A DNA stretch of 19,557 nucleotides from Candidatus Aerophobota bacterium (GCA_021163155.1 JAGGXI010000086.1:1-19557), one strand, 5' to 3'. Shown: positions 1-6,907, counted from the first letter of the stretch. Notes: generated from the sequence alone by a model not told the origin. Program-made: numbers and translations.

Positions 1-8
1 TATAGTTG

Positions 9-1103
9 TTAGTTTAATGGACAAATATCCATTTGGCTAACTTTCGCACTTTCAGCGACCATAGACTGCTGAGCTATGCCAAGATTTAAGATATTCAAAG
101 ACGCATTATAATCCGCATCCTGTGTGTAGCCACAATTCCTACACTTGAATACCTCACCATTCCTGGATAGCTTATGGACAAACCCACACCTGCTGCAGGT
201 CTGTGATGTATAAGCAGGATCAATTGCGAAAAAATGGACGCCATTTATCTCACACAATTGATTTACCCTGCTAAATAATTTGGGATAAGTCCATCTTTGA
301 AATTTACTTCTAAATTCTTTCCTTAATCTCTTTTCCTTTTTAGTATTTCTTTTAATATTCTTTATGTTTTCCATTACTATTGCTTTGACGCTATCTAAAG
401 GTAATTCTTTTGCTGTTTTATTTACATAATAATCTCGTTCTTTTATTGCCCTTTTAAATGCTTTTGAACCTTGTTTCTTCTTCTGTATCTTATCCATCAG
501 TAATTCAATCTCTTTCCCATAAAATTCCTTCTCTGAAGTAGCCATCAGTTTTTTAATTCCGATGTCTATTCCAATAATTTTTCCTTTTTGTTTCTTTGGT
601 GGTGTTTCTTTTTCAAAAGTCAACAATAAAAACCAATTATTATTTTCTTGCCTGAGTCTTCCTCCATTTGTTAATTTCCAATTGTTAAAGTAATCATTAG
701 CATAATCATAGGACTTTATAGGAATTAAAGCAGGGTGTCCTTTATTTAAAGTAGCCATTCTTACCCAATAATTAAAAGTAGAAGCTTTTGCCTTTTCTAT
801 TTTGATAAAACGACTATCTAAGATTAAAGCCCCGTCAAATTCAGGCAATTCACCCTTTTTCTTATTTCTTCGCCAGGACTTCCAGATTTTAACTGCTTGT
901 CTTTTAGCGCATTGTTTATAACGATAAGATAGAGGCGAGGAAAAAGATTTTACTTCCTTTTCTGATAAAATATATTTATTTGTAGAAGAAAGAATCTGAA
1001 GATAGAAGTTAACTGCTTTTTTATACTCATTGGTCAGTTTGTTTAAAGCAGAAATTTTACCTGTATTGGCTGAGTTTAAGCTAAATTTTAGAGTTCTTTT
1101 CAT
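9..1103 (-). CDS. tnpB: TnpB RNA-guided nuclease of IS607 element
   Basis: This 364-residue protein is a TnpB (OrfB) nuclease, the IS-encoded ancestor of Cas12. Known TnpBs use an omega RNA from the 3' end of their own element to cut DNA at a matching target beside a short TAM, which favours retention of the element. A helical, basic N-terminal region (about 1-170) precedes the split RuvC core. The RuvC residues are all visible: Asp180 in GIDIGIKK, Glu245 in VMENIKNI and Asp331 in DADYNAS. Between the last two is a four-cysteine zinc finger (Cys303, Cys306, Cys321, Cys324). Length is in the usual 350-420 range. The ATG overlaps the end of tnpA by 23 bases, suggesting translational coupling. 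The omega RNA region would extend past base 1 and cannot be examined here. Confidence 0.95.
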   Translation of the reverse strand: MKRTLKFSLNSANTGKISALNKLTNEYKKAVNFYLQILSSTNKYILSEKEVKSFSSPLSYRYKQCAKRQAVKIWKSWRRNKKKGELPEFDGALILDSRFIKIEKAKASTFNYWVRMATLNKGHPALIPIKSYDYANDYFNNWKLTNGGRLRQENNNWFLLLTFEKETPPKKQKGKIIGIDIGIKKLMATSEKEFYGKEIELLMDKIQKKKQGSKAFKRAIKERDYYVNKTAKELPLDSVKAIVMENIKNIKRNTKKEKRLRKEFRSKFQRWTYPKLFSRVNQLCEINGVHFFAIDPAYTSQTCSRCGFVHKLSRNGEVFKCRNCGYTQDADYNASLNILNLGIAQQSMVAESAKVSQMDICPLN

Positions 1104-1662
1104 TCTTTAACTCTTTGATAATTCTTTCAGTTTTTCTCTTGCTCCCTCTCAAGCCATATAACCTTACACAAAAAGAAGTTATGATTGAAATAAAATCTTG
1201 CATTAAATCTTGTTTGTCATTTTTTGTTTCATTAACTACCTCTATTTTTTTTCCAATCTGATTGAATAAAATTTGAATATAATTAAAACCAAACCTTGTA
1301 AGTCTATCTTTATGTTCTACAATAAGTTTGTTATAGTTTTTATCCTTTAAGAGTTTGGTTAGTTTCTTTCTATTATCATTTACCCCACTGCCAATTTCTT
1401 CTACTACTTTATAAATTTGGTATCCTCTTGCAATAGCATATTCTTCTAATCGCTTTGATTGTCTTTTTAGATTATCTTTATTTTCACTACTGGAGACTCT
1501 GGCATAAATACAGACTTTATCAGGTATTTTATTCTCTACTTCATCTTTAACAATAACCGTTCCTGTTGGTAGTTGGTAGGCATCCAAATTACCCTGCTTC
1601 CATAATCTCCATACTGTTTTATAACTTACTCCAAGTTTTTTAGCATAAGTTGATAACTTCAT
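1081..1662 (-). CDS. tnpA: IS607-family serine recombinase (transposase TnpA)
   Basis: This 193-residue protein catalyses cut-and-paste movement of the element through a circular intermediate, as known for IS607 TnpA. Residues 1-45 form a MerR-type helix-turn-helix that binds DNA (STYAKKLGVSYKTVWRLWKQG). The resolvase-like catalytic domain starts near residue 50 with YARVSSSENKDNLKRQ, in which Ser57 of the ARVS motif is the expected nucleophile. The later EHKDRLTRFG block is typical of serine recombinases, and the short basic C-terminus is usual for IS607. It sits directly upstream of tnpB and overlaps it. The ATG lies only 6 bases after a perfect -10 box, so the message may have almost no leader, and no Shine-Dalgarno is seen. 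Confidence 0.95.
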   Translation of the reverse strand: MKLSTYAKKLGVSYKTVWRLWKQGNLDAYQLPTGTVIVKDEVENKIPDKVCIYARVSSSENKDNLKRQSKRLEEYAIARGYQIYKVVEEIGSGVNDNRKKLTKLLKDKNYNKLIVEHKDRLTRFGFNYIQILFNQIGKKIEVVNETKNDKQDLMQDFISIITSFCVRLYGLRGSKRKTERIIKELKNEKNSKI

Positions 1663-1668
1663 ATCATT

Positions 1669-1697
1669 ATTATACCATAAATGGTTATATTTGTCAA
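1669..1697 (-). promoter_or_regulatory. Consensus sigma70-type promoter of IS607 tnpA
   Basis: Read on the minus strand, TTGACA (1697-1692) is followed after exactly 17 bases by TATAAT (1674-1669). Both hexamers match the consensus in full. The tnpA ATG begins 6 bases after the -10 box, so transcription should begin at or next to the start codon and give a nearly leaderless mRNA. Whether the -35 box belongs to the element or to the flanking target DNA cannot be decided without an empty site. Confidence 0.85.
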
Positions 1698-1716
1698 TAA
1701 TTTCAATGAAGTTTCT

Positions 1717-2361
1717 TCATACTCCCACCTTCTCGCAAAATCTCTTCAGAGGGCAAAGGTCACATTTAGGTGAGACGGGACGACAAAGGTTTTGTCCCAG
1801 AGCAACTAAAAGGCCGTTAAATTCTATCCAATACTGGGATGGTAATTTTTCTCGAAGAGTAAATTCTGTTTTCTCAGGAGTCGATGTCTTAACGTAGCCC
1901 CATCGATTACATATTCGGTGAACATGGGTATCTACACAGATTCCTGGTTTTTTATAGCCTAAAGTAATTAGTAAATTAGCTGTTTTTCTTCCTACCCCTT
2001 TGAATTTTAGAAGCTCATCTATTTCGTCGGGAACCCGGCAGTTGTATTTTTGTGCAAGTTGCTCTGATATTTGAAGAATATTATGAGCTTTGTTTCGATA
2101 GAACCCAACCGGATAAATAGCTTTTTCAATTTGACTAAGAGGTAATCTCATTATTGATTGAGGGCTGTCAGCTAACCGAAAGAGTCTTTTTGATGCCTCA
2201 TTGGTAGTTTTATCCTGAGTTCGAATACTTAGAATACAAGAAATAAGAACTTTAAAAGGGTCAGGGGGAGATCCTGAAACTCGCCCTACAACGGGAACTT
2301 TCCATTTAGCCACTAATTGGTGCAATATCTCGATTACTTTATGAATATCACTGTTCTTCAC
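1717..2361 (-). CDS. nth: Endonuclease III (base-excision repair DNA glycosylase/AP lyase)
   Basis: This 214-residue enzyme removes oxidised pyrimidines from DNA and nicks the abasic site. The helix-hairpin-helix reads LLKFKGVGRKTANLL, whose lysine is the expected Schiff-base nucleophile. It is followed by the conserved Asp in VDTHVHRICNR. The C-terminus carries the 4Fe-4S loop Cys-X6-Cys-X2-Cys-X5-Cys (CRPVSPKCDLCPLKRFC). Length equals that of the well-known bacterial enzymes, so the IS607 element just past the stop has not truncated it. The start is GTG at 2361 with only a weak ribosome site. It lies downstream of the ferritin gene on the same strand after about 180 non-coding bases, so it is probably a separate unit. 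Confidence 0.95.
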   Translation of the reverse strand: MKNSDIHKVIEILHQLVAKWKVPVVGRVSGSPPDPFKVLISCILSIRTQDKTTNEASKRLFRLADSPQSIMRLPLSQIEKAIYPVGFYRNKAHNILQISEQLAQKYNCRVPDEIDELLKFKGVGRKTANLLITLGYKKPGICVDTHVHRICNRWGYVKTSTPEKTEFTLREKLPSQYWIEFNGLLVALGQNLCRPVSPKCDLCPLKRFCEKVGV

Positions 2362-2449
2362 GACTTAAACGACTCTGCCCTTTCTTTGTTAGAGGAGTTT
2401 TAGCTTTGCTTTTATTTTATTTGTGAATTTATTTAAGGCTTACTACGGC

Positions 2450-2484
2450 AACCTTAACCAACAGCTCCACTATTGGTCAAGATT
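2450..2484 (-). other. Hairpin in the ferritin-nth intergenic region
   Basis: The 180-base gap (2362-2541) between nth and ferritin holds one clear fold. On the minus strand AATCTTGACCAA (2484-2473) can pair along all 12 bases with TTGGTTAAGGTT (2461-2450), using two G-T wobbles, around an 11-base loop. No U-run follows, so it is not a standard intrinsic terminator. It may be a transcript-end stabiliser, a processing site or chance. The rest of the gap is AT-rich, with a run of nine T on the plus strand near 2505, and nothing else recognisable. Confidence 0.35.
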
Positions 2485-2541
2485 ACCGCGTCTTTTCCGC
2501 TGTTTTTTTTTGGCTACTTTGCCTATAATATATATTTTTTT

Positions 2542-3066
2542 TTAAGATTGTGAAGTTTCCGTTTTTGTGGGTATAGTGAAGGTTCGCGTACTCAGCTCAC
2601 GGTCCAACATAATCAAACCCTGACCAGAATCGCCAATTCTCTCTAATGCTTGCGCTACCCTGGATGTAGATGCCTCCTCTTCTACCTGTTCTGTAATAAA
2701 CCAGTGCAAGAGAACGTTTGCTGGGTTGTCAGGTTCCTCTTTAGCAATTTTAACCAGATCATTTATCTTTGAGGTGATGAACTGCTCATGCTTATAGGCT
2801 TCTTGAAAAGCTACCAGGGGTGAAGACCACTCCCTCTTCGGCTGAGCGAGCGGAAGTAACTCCACTCTTCCTCCGCGATCCTTGATATGGTCGAAAAACT
2901 TCATCGCGTGCACCATCTCTTCCTGCGTTTGCACTCTCATCCATTGCGCCATACCATCCAGCCCGAGGGAATGGAAGTAAGCTGCCATAGATAGATAAAG
3001 ATAAGCAGATTCCAGCTCATACTTGATCTGCTCGTTCATCGCATCTTGCATTTTTTTGCTGATCAT
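2542..3066 (-). CDS. ftnA: Bacterial ferritin (FtnA type)
   Basis: A 174-residue ferritin, which would assemble as a 24-mer cage that oxidises Fe(II) and stores it as mineral. I start it at the ATG at 3066, not the upstream ATG at 3087. The stop of the preceding gene and this ATG share the classic ATGA overlap (3063-3066), a GGAGG lies just upstream, and residue numbers then match E. coli FtnA exactly. The ferroxidase ligands are Glu17, Glu50, His53, Glu94, Glu126, Gln127 and Glu130, all present. No haem-binding Met in bacterioferritin style was noticed. It is last in the operon with peroxiredoxin, winged-helix protein and superoxide reductase. Holding iron as mineral limits Fenton chemistry, which fits that setting. 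Confidence 0.95.
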   Translation of the reverse strand: MISKKMQDAMNEQIKYELESAYLYLSMAAYFHSLGLDGMAQWMRVQTQEEMVHAMKFFDHIKDRGGRVELLPLAQPKREWSSPLVAFQEAYKHEQFITSKINDLVKIAKEEPDNPANVLLHWFITEQVEEEASTSRVAQALERIGDSGQGLIMLDRELSTRTFTIPTKTETSQS

Positions 3067-3449
3067 CGGCTTTTTCCTCCTCTCCATAGTCCGTGTATGC
3101 TGCAGTACTCACGGGCTGAAATTTTCTCAGCTTTAACATTAAACGTCGCTTCCGGGGCATCTCCCGGTTTTAGAAACTGACGGCAGACTTTTCCGTCAGC
3201 TATTAACTCTATCCACTCTATATAGTGCTTCTCTTCCATAGGATGGGGGATACTTCCTACTTTCACTTTAATTTTATCTGCTGTTTTCTCTATTACTGGT
3301 AAATGTTTTTCCTGACCAACATCCTCTTTCTTTTCTTTCATAAGTTGCATAGATTTTCCGCAACAGACTAATTCTCCTTTGCCGGTATGCAAAATCTCAA
3401 CAATGTTCCCACATATATTGCACTTATAGATTTGTTTTAACTCAGTCAT
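3063..3449 (-). CDS. dfx: Desulfoferrodoxin (2Fe superoxide reductase)
   Basis: This 128-residue protein reduces superoxide to hydrogen peroxide without making oxygen, a cytoplasmic defence typical of anaerobes. The N-terminal desulforedoxin domain binds a structural iron with Cys10, Cys13, Cys29 and Cys30. The C-terminal neelaredoxin domain has the complete active-site set His49, His69, His75, Cys116 and His119, together with the catalytic pair Glu47-Lys48. The numbering is the same as that of characterised 2Fe enzymes. A GGAGGT site precedes the ATG. The known electron donor of the family is rubredoxin; the only rubredoxin in this window is the C-terminal domain of the Hrb protein at 5897-6580. 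Confidence 0.97.
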   Translation of the reverse strand: MTELKQIYKCNICGNIVEILHTGKGELVCCGKSMQLMKEKKEDVGQEKHLPVIEKTADKIKVKVGSIPHPMEEKHYIEWIELIADGKVCRQFLKPGDAPEATFNVKAEKISAREYCSIHGLWRGGKSR

Positions 3450-3474
3450 CTTTACCTCCCGAAAAAATTTAGTC

Positions 3475-3708
3475 TTAACTTAATTCCTTACTCTTTAGCT
3501 TTTTAAGTCCAGGTTCGGTAATTACATACTTTCCCTCTTTTTCCTCTACCAAACCAGCCTCAAGCATCTCTCGAATACTACTTCTTATCCTGAAAAGCGG
3601 CAATCCTGTAGATTTAGTTGTTTCTTCTAAGGTGGTGAGCGATGATAGAGCGGAGAGCACTGCTTTGGCAGAGGGAGTTAGAGTTCCATTCTCATTGATA
3701 CAAGCCAT
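3475..3708 (-). CDS. Small winged-helix DNA-binding-like protein
   Basis: A 77-residue protein that I cannot assign to a named family. Its pattern is a compact winged helix-turn-helix: helix 1 around [11 protein letters not shown] (13-23), helix 2 around [11 protein letters not shown] (25-35), a recognition-like helix around [14 protein letters not shown] (40-53), then a charged wing [13 protein letters not shown] followed by a lysine-rich tail. There is no ligand domain or cysteine cluster; the single cysteine is Cys3. A good AGGAG site precedes the ATG. It sits 9 bases after the peroxiredoxin stop and 25 bases before the superoxide reductase start, so it is co-transcribed with them. By position it could be the operon's own regulator. 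That is inference only. Confidence 0.75.
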   Translation of the reverse strand: MACINENGTLTPSAKAVLSALSSLTTLEETTKSTGLPLFRIRSSIREMLEAGLVEEKEGKYVITEPGLKKLKSKELS

Positions 3709-3717
3709 AATAAACTC

Positions 3718-4380
3718 CTATAGTTTCTTTTTGCAGAAGTACCAGTCTTTACATTCATATCCTTCTTTTAGCCGTTGTTCTGCCATTTCCTGGGTTTTGG
3801 GTGGAGGCACGATGACTGCTTCTCCTGGCTTCCAGTTAGCGGGAGTAGCTACTTTATGTTTGTCTGTTGTCTGGAGGGCATCAATAAGACGCAGAATTTC
3901 TTGCATATTGCGTCCAGTAGTAAGAGGATAGTAAATCATAGCCCGCAAGATACCTTCGGGGTCAATGACGAAAACACACCTTGCCGTTTCTGTTCTGCTC
4001 TCTCCCGGATGGATCATACCATAAAGGGTAGCCACCTTCTTGTCTAAATCCGCAATAACCGGAAAGGGTATTTTAATTCTCATCTTTTCTTCAATGTTTC
4101 TCACCCAGGCAATATGTGAAGATACGCTATCTACACTAAGACCCAAAAGCTCCACCCCCCTCCTTTTTAGTTCAGGATAAATTTCGGCAAAGCCTATAAA
4201 TTCTGTAGTGCAAACTGGAGTAAAGTCAGCTGGATGAGAAAATAAAATTAGCCAACTTCCTTTAAAGTCTTCCAGACGCACTACTCCCTGCGTAGTCGTA
4301 GCCTCAAAGGTTGGAGCTGGTTCTCCAAGCCTCGGCATAGACACAGCCTCTTTTGTTTCGGTAATTACTTTTTCTTCCAT
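3718..4380 (-). CDS. Peroxiredoxin, Prx6-type with C-terminal cysteine pair
   Basis: This 220-residue thiol peroxidase reduces hydrogen peroxide and organic hydroperoxides. The active-site loop is SHPADFTPVCTTE, with Pro50, Thr54 and peroxidatic Cys57. The long C-terminal domain with GRNMQEILRLIDALQ and PANWKPGEAVIVPP places it in the Prx6 subfamily rather than the short AhpC type. Cys210 and Cys216 near the end (YECKDWYFC) recall the resolving cysteines of archaeal thermophile peroxiredoxins of this group. It has a strong AAAGGAGAG site and is first in the operon with the winged-helix gene, superoxide reductase and ferritin, so it would remove the peroxide that superoxide reductase makes. 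Only about 30 bases separate its start from a MITE-like repeat, so its promoter must lie in or across that repeat. Confidence 0.95.
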   Translation of the reverse strand: MEEKVITETKEAVSMPRLGEPAPTFEATTTQGVVRLEDFKGSWLILFSHPADFTPVCTTEFIGFAEIYPELKRRGVELLGLSVDSVSSHIAWVRNIEEKMRIKIPFPVIADLDKKVATLYGMIHPGESRTETARCVFVIDPEGILRAMIYYPLTTGRNMQEILRLIDALQTTDKHKVATPANWKPGEAVIVPPPKTQEMAEQRLKEGYECKDWYFCKKKL

Positions 4381-4410
4381 TTCTCTCTCCTTTGTTTGTT
4401 ATTCTTTTTT

Positions 4411-4645
4411 ATTAAACCCAGTTTCGGCAAACTGTTAGAGTGCCTGGCCTGGGTAGGGGAGACTTTAGCCTCCCCATAGCCTCTAACTCTTGTTTTGCAA
4501 AAGGCGACTGAACTCGCCCCCACCCAAAAAAAGAAAAATATTTTTTGCTCCTAAAAAAATTTAATTTTCATGAAGATTAGACTCAGAACAATATTTTAGG
4601 ATAAACTTAATGGTCATTATTCAAATTACCGAATCCGGGTTAAAG
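4411..4645 (+). repeat. MITE-like repeat, copy A
   Basis: This fills nearly all of the gap between fprA and the peroxiredoxin gene. It is the inverted counterpart of 6603-6836. By hand, the first 91 bases (4411-4501) match copy B with 8 mismatches and no gaps, the AT-rich middle has drifted, and the last 20 or so bases match again. Its two ends are imperfect inverted repeats of each other: 17 of 24 bases agree between 4411-4434 and the complement of 4622-4645, around a shared core TTCGG.AA. Inside are nested stems GTTAGAG (4434-4440) with CTCTAAC (4481-4487), and GGGGAG (4456-4461) with CTCCCC (4470-4475). There is no reading frame. A possible 7-base target repeat TCTTTTT flanks it, but in low-complexity sequence. 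Confidence 0.75.
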
Positions 4646-4670
4646 TCTTTTTACCTTCTTTAAATTATTG

Positions 4671-5855
4671 TTATTTGCTCTCTTTAATGATTTTCCCCAG
4701 TTTTTGACCCATTTTCCTTGTTTTATCCAGTTCCTCTTTATCGGGTATATATCTAATGTTTATGCTCTCTAAGGGTATCTCCCAGCCAAGGTTTTTCATC
4801 ACGTTTTCTATTTCCTTTACCGCCTGTCCTCCCCAGCCATAAGACCCAAAGGGAAAACCTATTCTTTTTTTAGGGCGCAGTCCTTTTAAATATGTAAGAA
4901 AAGCTCCTATTGGGGGAAGTATCCCATTGTTAAGGGTGGGAGAGCCAACTAAGATAGCCCTGGAAAAAAGAACATCTGTTAGGATGCCAGAGATATGATT
5001 GGTTTTCAGTGCTCTCATAGTTATTGATATATCTTCACTTTCCAGACCTTCTTGCAGACTGTAAGCAATCTTTCTTGTAGAGTTCCACATAGTATCGTAA
5101 ACAATTAAAGCTCTTTTTTCTGTTTCGTTATTTGCCCATTTTTGGTAACATTCCAAAATTTTGGGTAGATAAGTTCTCCATATTGTGCCGTGACCGGGAG
5201 CAATCATTTCTATATTCAGCCTAGAAAGAGCATCTAACGCCTTTTTTACCTGTTCACCGTAGGGGAAAACAATATTGGCATAGTATTTTGCGGATTCCTC
5301 GTAAAGAATATCCCAGCCTATCTCATCATCAAAGCGTTTTGCATTAGCAATATGCTGACCAAAAGCATCGTTAGATAAAAGTATTTTCTCTTTCGGAATA
5401 TAAGTAACCATATTATCAGGCCAATGCACCATAGGAGTTAAGAAAAACTGTAAAGAGCGATTACCGATATTAATAACATCGCCAGATTTTACTGTCAAAA
5501 AATCCCAGTCTTCCTTGAAGTGTCTACGTAATCCCTTCTCACCCTGAGGAGAGGTAACTATTTTAGCTTTTGGAGCTATCTCCAGAATTTTTGGGATACT
5601 CCCAGAATGGTCCATCTCCACATGGTTAGACACCACATAGTCAATACGAGATGGGTCAACAATCCCCTTAATTCGGGAGAGCATCTCTTCGAAAAGATGA
5701 TGTTTAACGGTATCTACCAGAACGATTTTCTCATCAACGATGAGATAAGCGTTATAAGTGGAGCCTCTTTGAGTGAGATAACCATGAAAGTTACGCAGGT
5801 CCCAGTCTATACCTCCGACCCAATAAATTCCCCGTTTTATCTCTACAGGCTTCAT
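4671..5855 (-). CDS. fprA: A-type flavoprotein / flavodiiron NO and O2 reductase (FprA)
   Basis: This 394-residue cytoplasmic enzyme reduces nitric oxide to N2O or oxygen to water at a di-iron site. Residues 1 to about 250 form the metallo-beta-lactamase-like domain with every iron ligand present: His78, Glu80, Asp82, His83 (NHVEMDHSGS), His144, Asp163 and His222 (PGHGTIW). The flavodoxin domain follows, from about 250 to the end, with phosphate-loop-like YDTMWNSTRK, then VGSPTLNNGILP and FGSYGWGGQAV, which bind FMN. Length is standard for the class A enzyme without fused electron donor. An AGGAGG site precedes the ATG, 41 bases after the stop of hrb, its likely electron donor. The same pairing is known from Moorella thermoacetica. 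Confidence 0.96.
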   Translation of the reverse strand: MKPVEIKRGIYWVGGIDWDLRNFHGYLTQRGSTYNAYLIVDEKIVLVDTVKHHLFEEMLSRIKGIVDPSRIDYVVSNHVEMDHSGSIPKILEIAPKAKIVTSPQGEKGLRRHFKEDWDFLTVKSGDVINIGNRSLQFFLTPMVHWPDNMVTYIPKEKILLSNDAFGQHIANAKRFDDEIGWDILYEESAKYYANIVFPYGEQVKKALDALSRLNIEMIAPGHGTIWRTYLPKILECYQKWANNETEKRALIVYDTMWNSTRKIAYSLQEGLESEDISITMRALKTNHISGILTDVLFSRAILVGSPTLNNGILPPIGAFLTYLKGLRPKKRIGFPFGSYGWGGQAVKEIENVMKNLGWEIPLESINIRYIPDKEELDKTRKMGQKLGKIIKESK

Positions 5856-5896
5856 AATATCCTCCTATAGTAGTCTTTTTTCACCTTCAATCATTT

Positions 5897-6580
5897 TTAT
5901 GTCTCCTTTTCAAATTCTTCTTTACCTGCGCCGCAGATGGGACATATCCAATCATCAGGTAGTTCTTCAAAAGATGTGCCTGGTTTTATTCCGCTGTCCG
6001 GGTCTCCCTTTTCAGGATCGTAGACATATCCACAAACAGTGCATCTATATTTATCCCTACCTCTTTTTTTAGGTTCTTCTTTTATATAAGTAGGTGCAGT
6101 TTTGGGAGCCTTACCCTGTTTTACCTCATGATAATAGGCATAGGTCATAGGGATTCCTTCTTTGATGTTTTCTACCTCCACCACTTTTCCTATGAAGATA
6201 GTGTGAGTTCCCACATCTATTTTTTTAATTACCTCAGCCTCCAGGTAGGCCAAAGTGTTGTCCAGAATTACAGGAGCCTTTGTTTTACCAATTTTATAAT
6301 TTACGGCGATCAATTTATCTATTTCTCTACCCGATTTGAAACCAAAGTGACCAATAAATTTCAAGGGAGTATTCTCTGAGAGAATAGAGGCAGCAAAAAC
6401 ACGACTTTCATCAATAAACTGGTGGGTAAGATTCTCTTTGTTGATGCTCACAGCAACGGTAGGGGGTTCGGATGTAAGTTGGAAGAGAGTGTTGGCAATC
6501 TGTCCGTTTAACTTTCCCTTTTTCCTTGAACTAATTACATATAAACCATAACTTATCCTGTATAAAGCTTTAAGGTCCAT
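5897..6580 (-). CDS. hrb: High-molecular-weight rubredoxin (flavin reductase-rubredoxin fusion)
   Basis: This 227-residue fusion passes electrons from NAD(P)H through FMN to a rubredoxin iron centre. Residues 1 to about 160 are a flavin reductase-like domain ([45 protein letters not shown]). A basic linker ([11 protein letters not shown]) leads to a complete rubredoxin, with Cys180-X2-Cys183-Gly and Cys213-Pro-X-Cys216-Gly. The same architecture, called Hrb, is the characterised partner of FprA in Moorella thermoacetica nitric oxide reduction. Here it is first of the two-gene unit, with a very strong GAGGAGG site. A TATATTAT box lies just upstream, at the join with MITE copy B. It could also serve as donor to the superoxide reductase encoded nearby; that is inference. 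Confidence 0.94.
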   Translation of the reverse strand: MDLKALYRISYGLYVISSRKKGKLNGQIANTLFQLTSEPPTVAVSINKENLTHQFIDESRVFAASILSENTPLKFIGHFGFKSGREIDKLIAVNYKIGKTKAPVILDNTLAYLEAEVIKKIDVGTHTIFIGKVVEVENIKEGIPMTYAYYHEVKQGKAPKTAPTYIKEEPKKRGRDKYRCTVCGYVYDPEKGDPDSGIKPGTSFEELPDDWICPICGAGKEEFEKET

Positions 6581-6602
6581 CTATAACCTCCTCGTATAAT
6601 AT

Positions 6603-6836
6603 ATTTAACCGGATTCGGCAATTTGAATAATATTAGCTAATGTTAATTCCGAAACATAGCCTTAGGTCTAATTTTCACGTTTTTCAAAAAACTTTTCCCT
6701 AATTAAAAACACCTCTTTTGATGGGTAGGGCGACTTCAGTTGCACTTTGCAAAACAAGAGTTAGAGGTAATTGGGAGGCTAAAGCTTCCCCTCCCCAGGC
6801 CAGGCACTCTAACAGTTTGCCGAATCTGAGTTTAAT
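6603..6836 (-). repeat. MITE-like repeat, copy B (inverted relative to copy A)
   Basis: Read on the minus strand from 6836 to 6603 this is the second copy of the repeat at 4411-4645, with the first 91 bases nearly identical. Its own ends form a better inverted repeat than copy A: by hand about 19 of 24 positions agree, with core GATTCGGCAA on both sides. The internal GTTAGAG and CTCTAAC stem is kept, while the purine-rich inner stem differs by several bases. Its inner end abuts the hrb ribosome-binding site and may supply part of the hrb promoter. It contains no reading frame. Confidence 0.75.
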
Positions 6837-6907
6837 TTAGTATCTAGTTTTTAAGCAATTTTTATGCCAACTCACGGCTACCTAAAATAAACTATTCAGA
6901 GATACTA

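Larger units (their letters stand above)
1..1700 (-). mobile_element. IS607-family insertion sequence, right end cut by window edge
   Basis: The pair of a MerR-like-helix serine recombinase followed by an overlapping TnpB is the diagnostic layout of IS607-family elements. Both genes read leftward. The left boundary in window terms lies beyond base 1, where the tnpB stop is only 8 bases from the edge, so the element's 3' end and any omega (re)RNA guide junction are missing. The other boundary is somewhere between the tnpA start (1662) and the endonuclease III stop (1717). IS607 elements lack terminal inverted repeats, so I cannot set it exactly, and I saw no target duplication. Both reading frames are intact and the key catalytic residues are present, so the element could be active. 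Confidence 0.85.
4411..6836. mobile_element. Putative composite unit: inverted MITE pair around hrb-fprA
   Basis: Two copies of the same repeat of about 235 bp lie in opposite orientation, with their conserved GC-richer halves facing outward and their AT-rich halves inward. They bracket just two genes: the inner end of copy A is 26 bases from the fprA stop, and that of copy B about 22 bases from the hrb start. Such a tight frame suggests that the segment could move or have moved as one unit, using a transposase supplied elsewhere. No transposase with these ends is in the window. An equally simple reading is two independent MITE insertions, or duplication and inversion of one. Confidence 0.45.

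Noticed and set aside
2362-2541. Intrinsic terminator for the ferritin operon near the nine-T run at about 2505
   Set aside because: The T-run is on the plus strand, so it would be an A-run in the ferritin transcript. The small GGC/GCC stem beside it is in the wrong order for termination.
3067-3087. Upstream ATG giving ferritin seven more residues
   Set aside because: The ATGA overlap with dfx, the GGAGG site and exact FtnA residue numbering all support the start at 3066.
4403-4652. TCTTTTT as a target-site duplication around MITE copy A
   Set aside because: Flanking T-rich sequence is low complexity and no similar pair is seen around copy B, so I do not rely on it.
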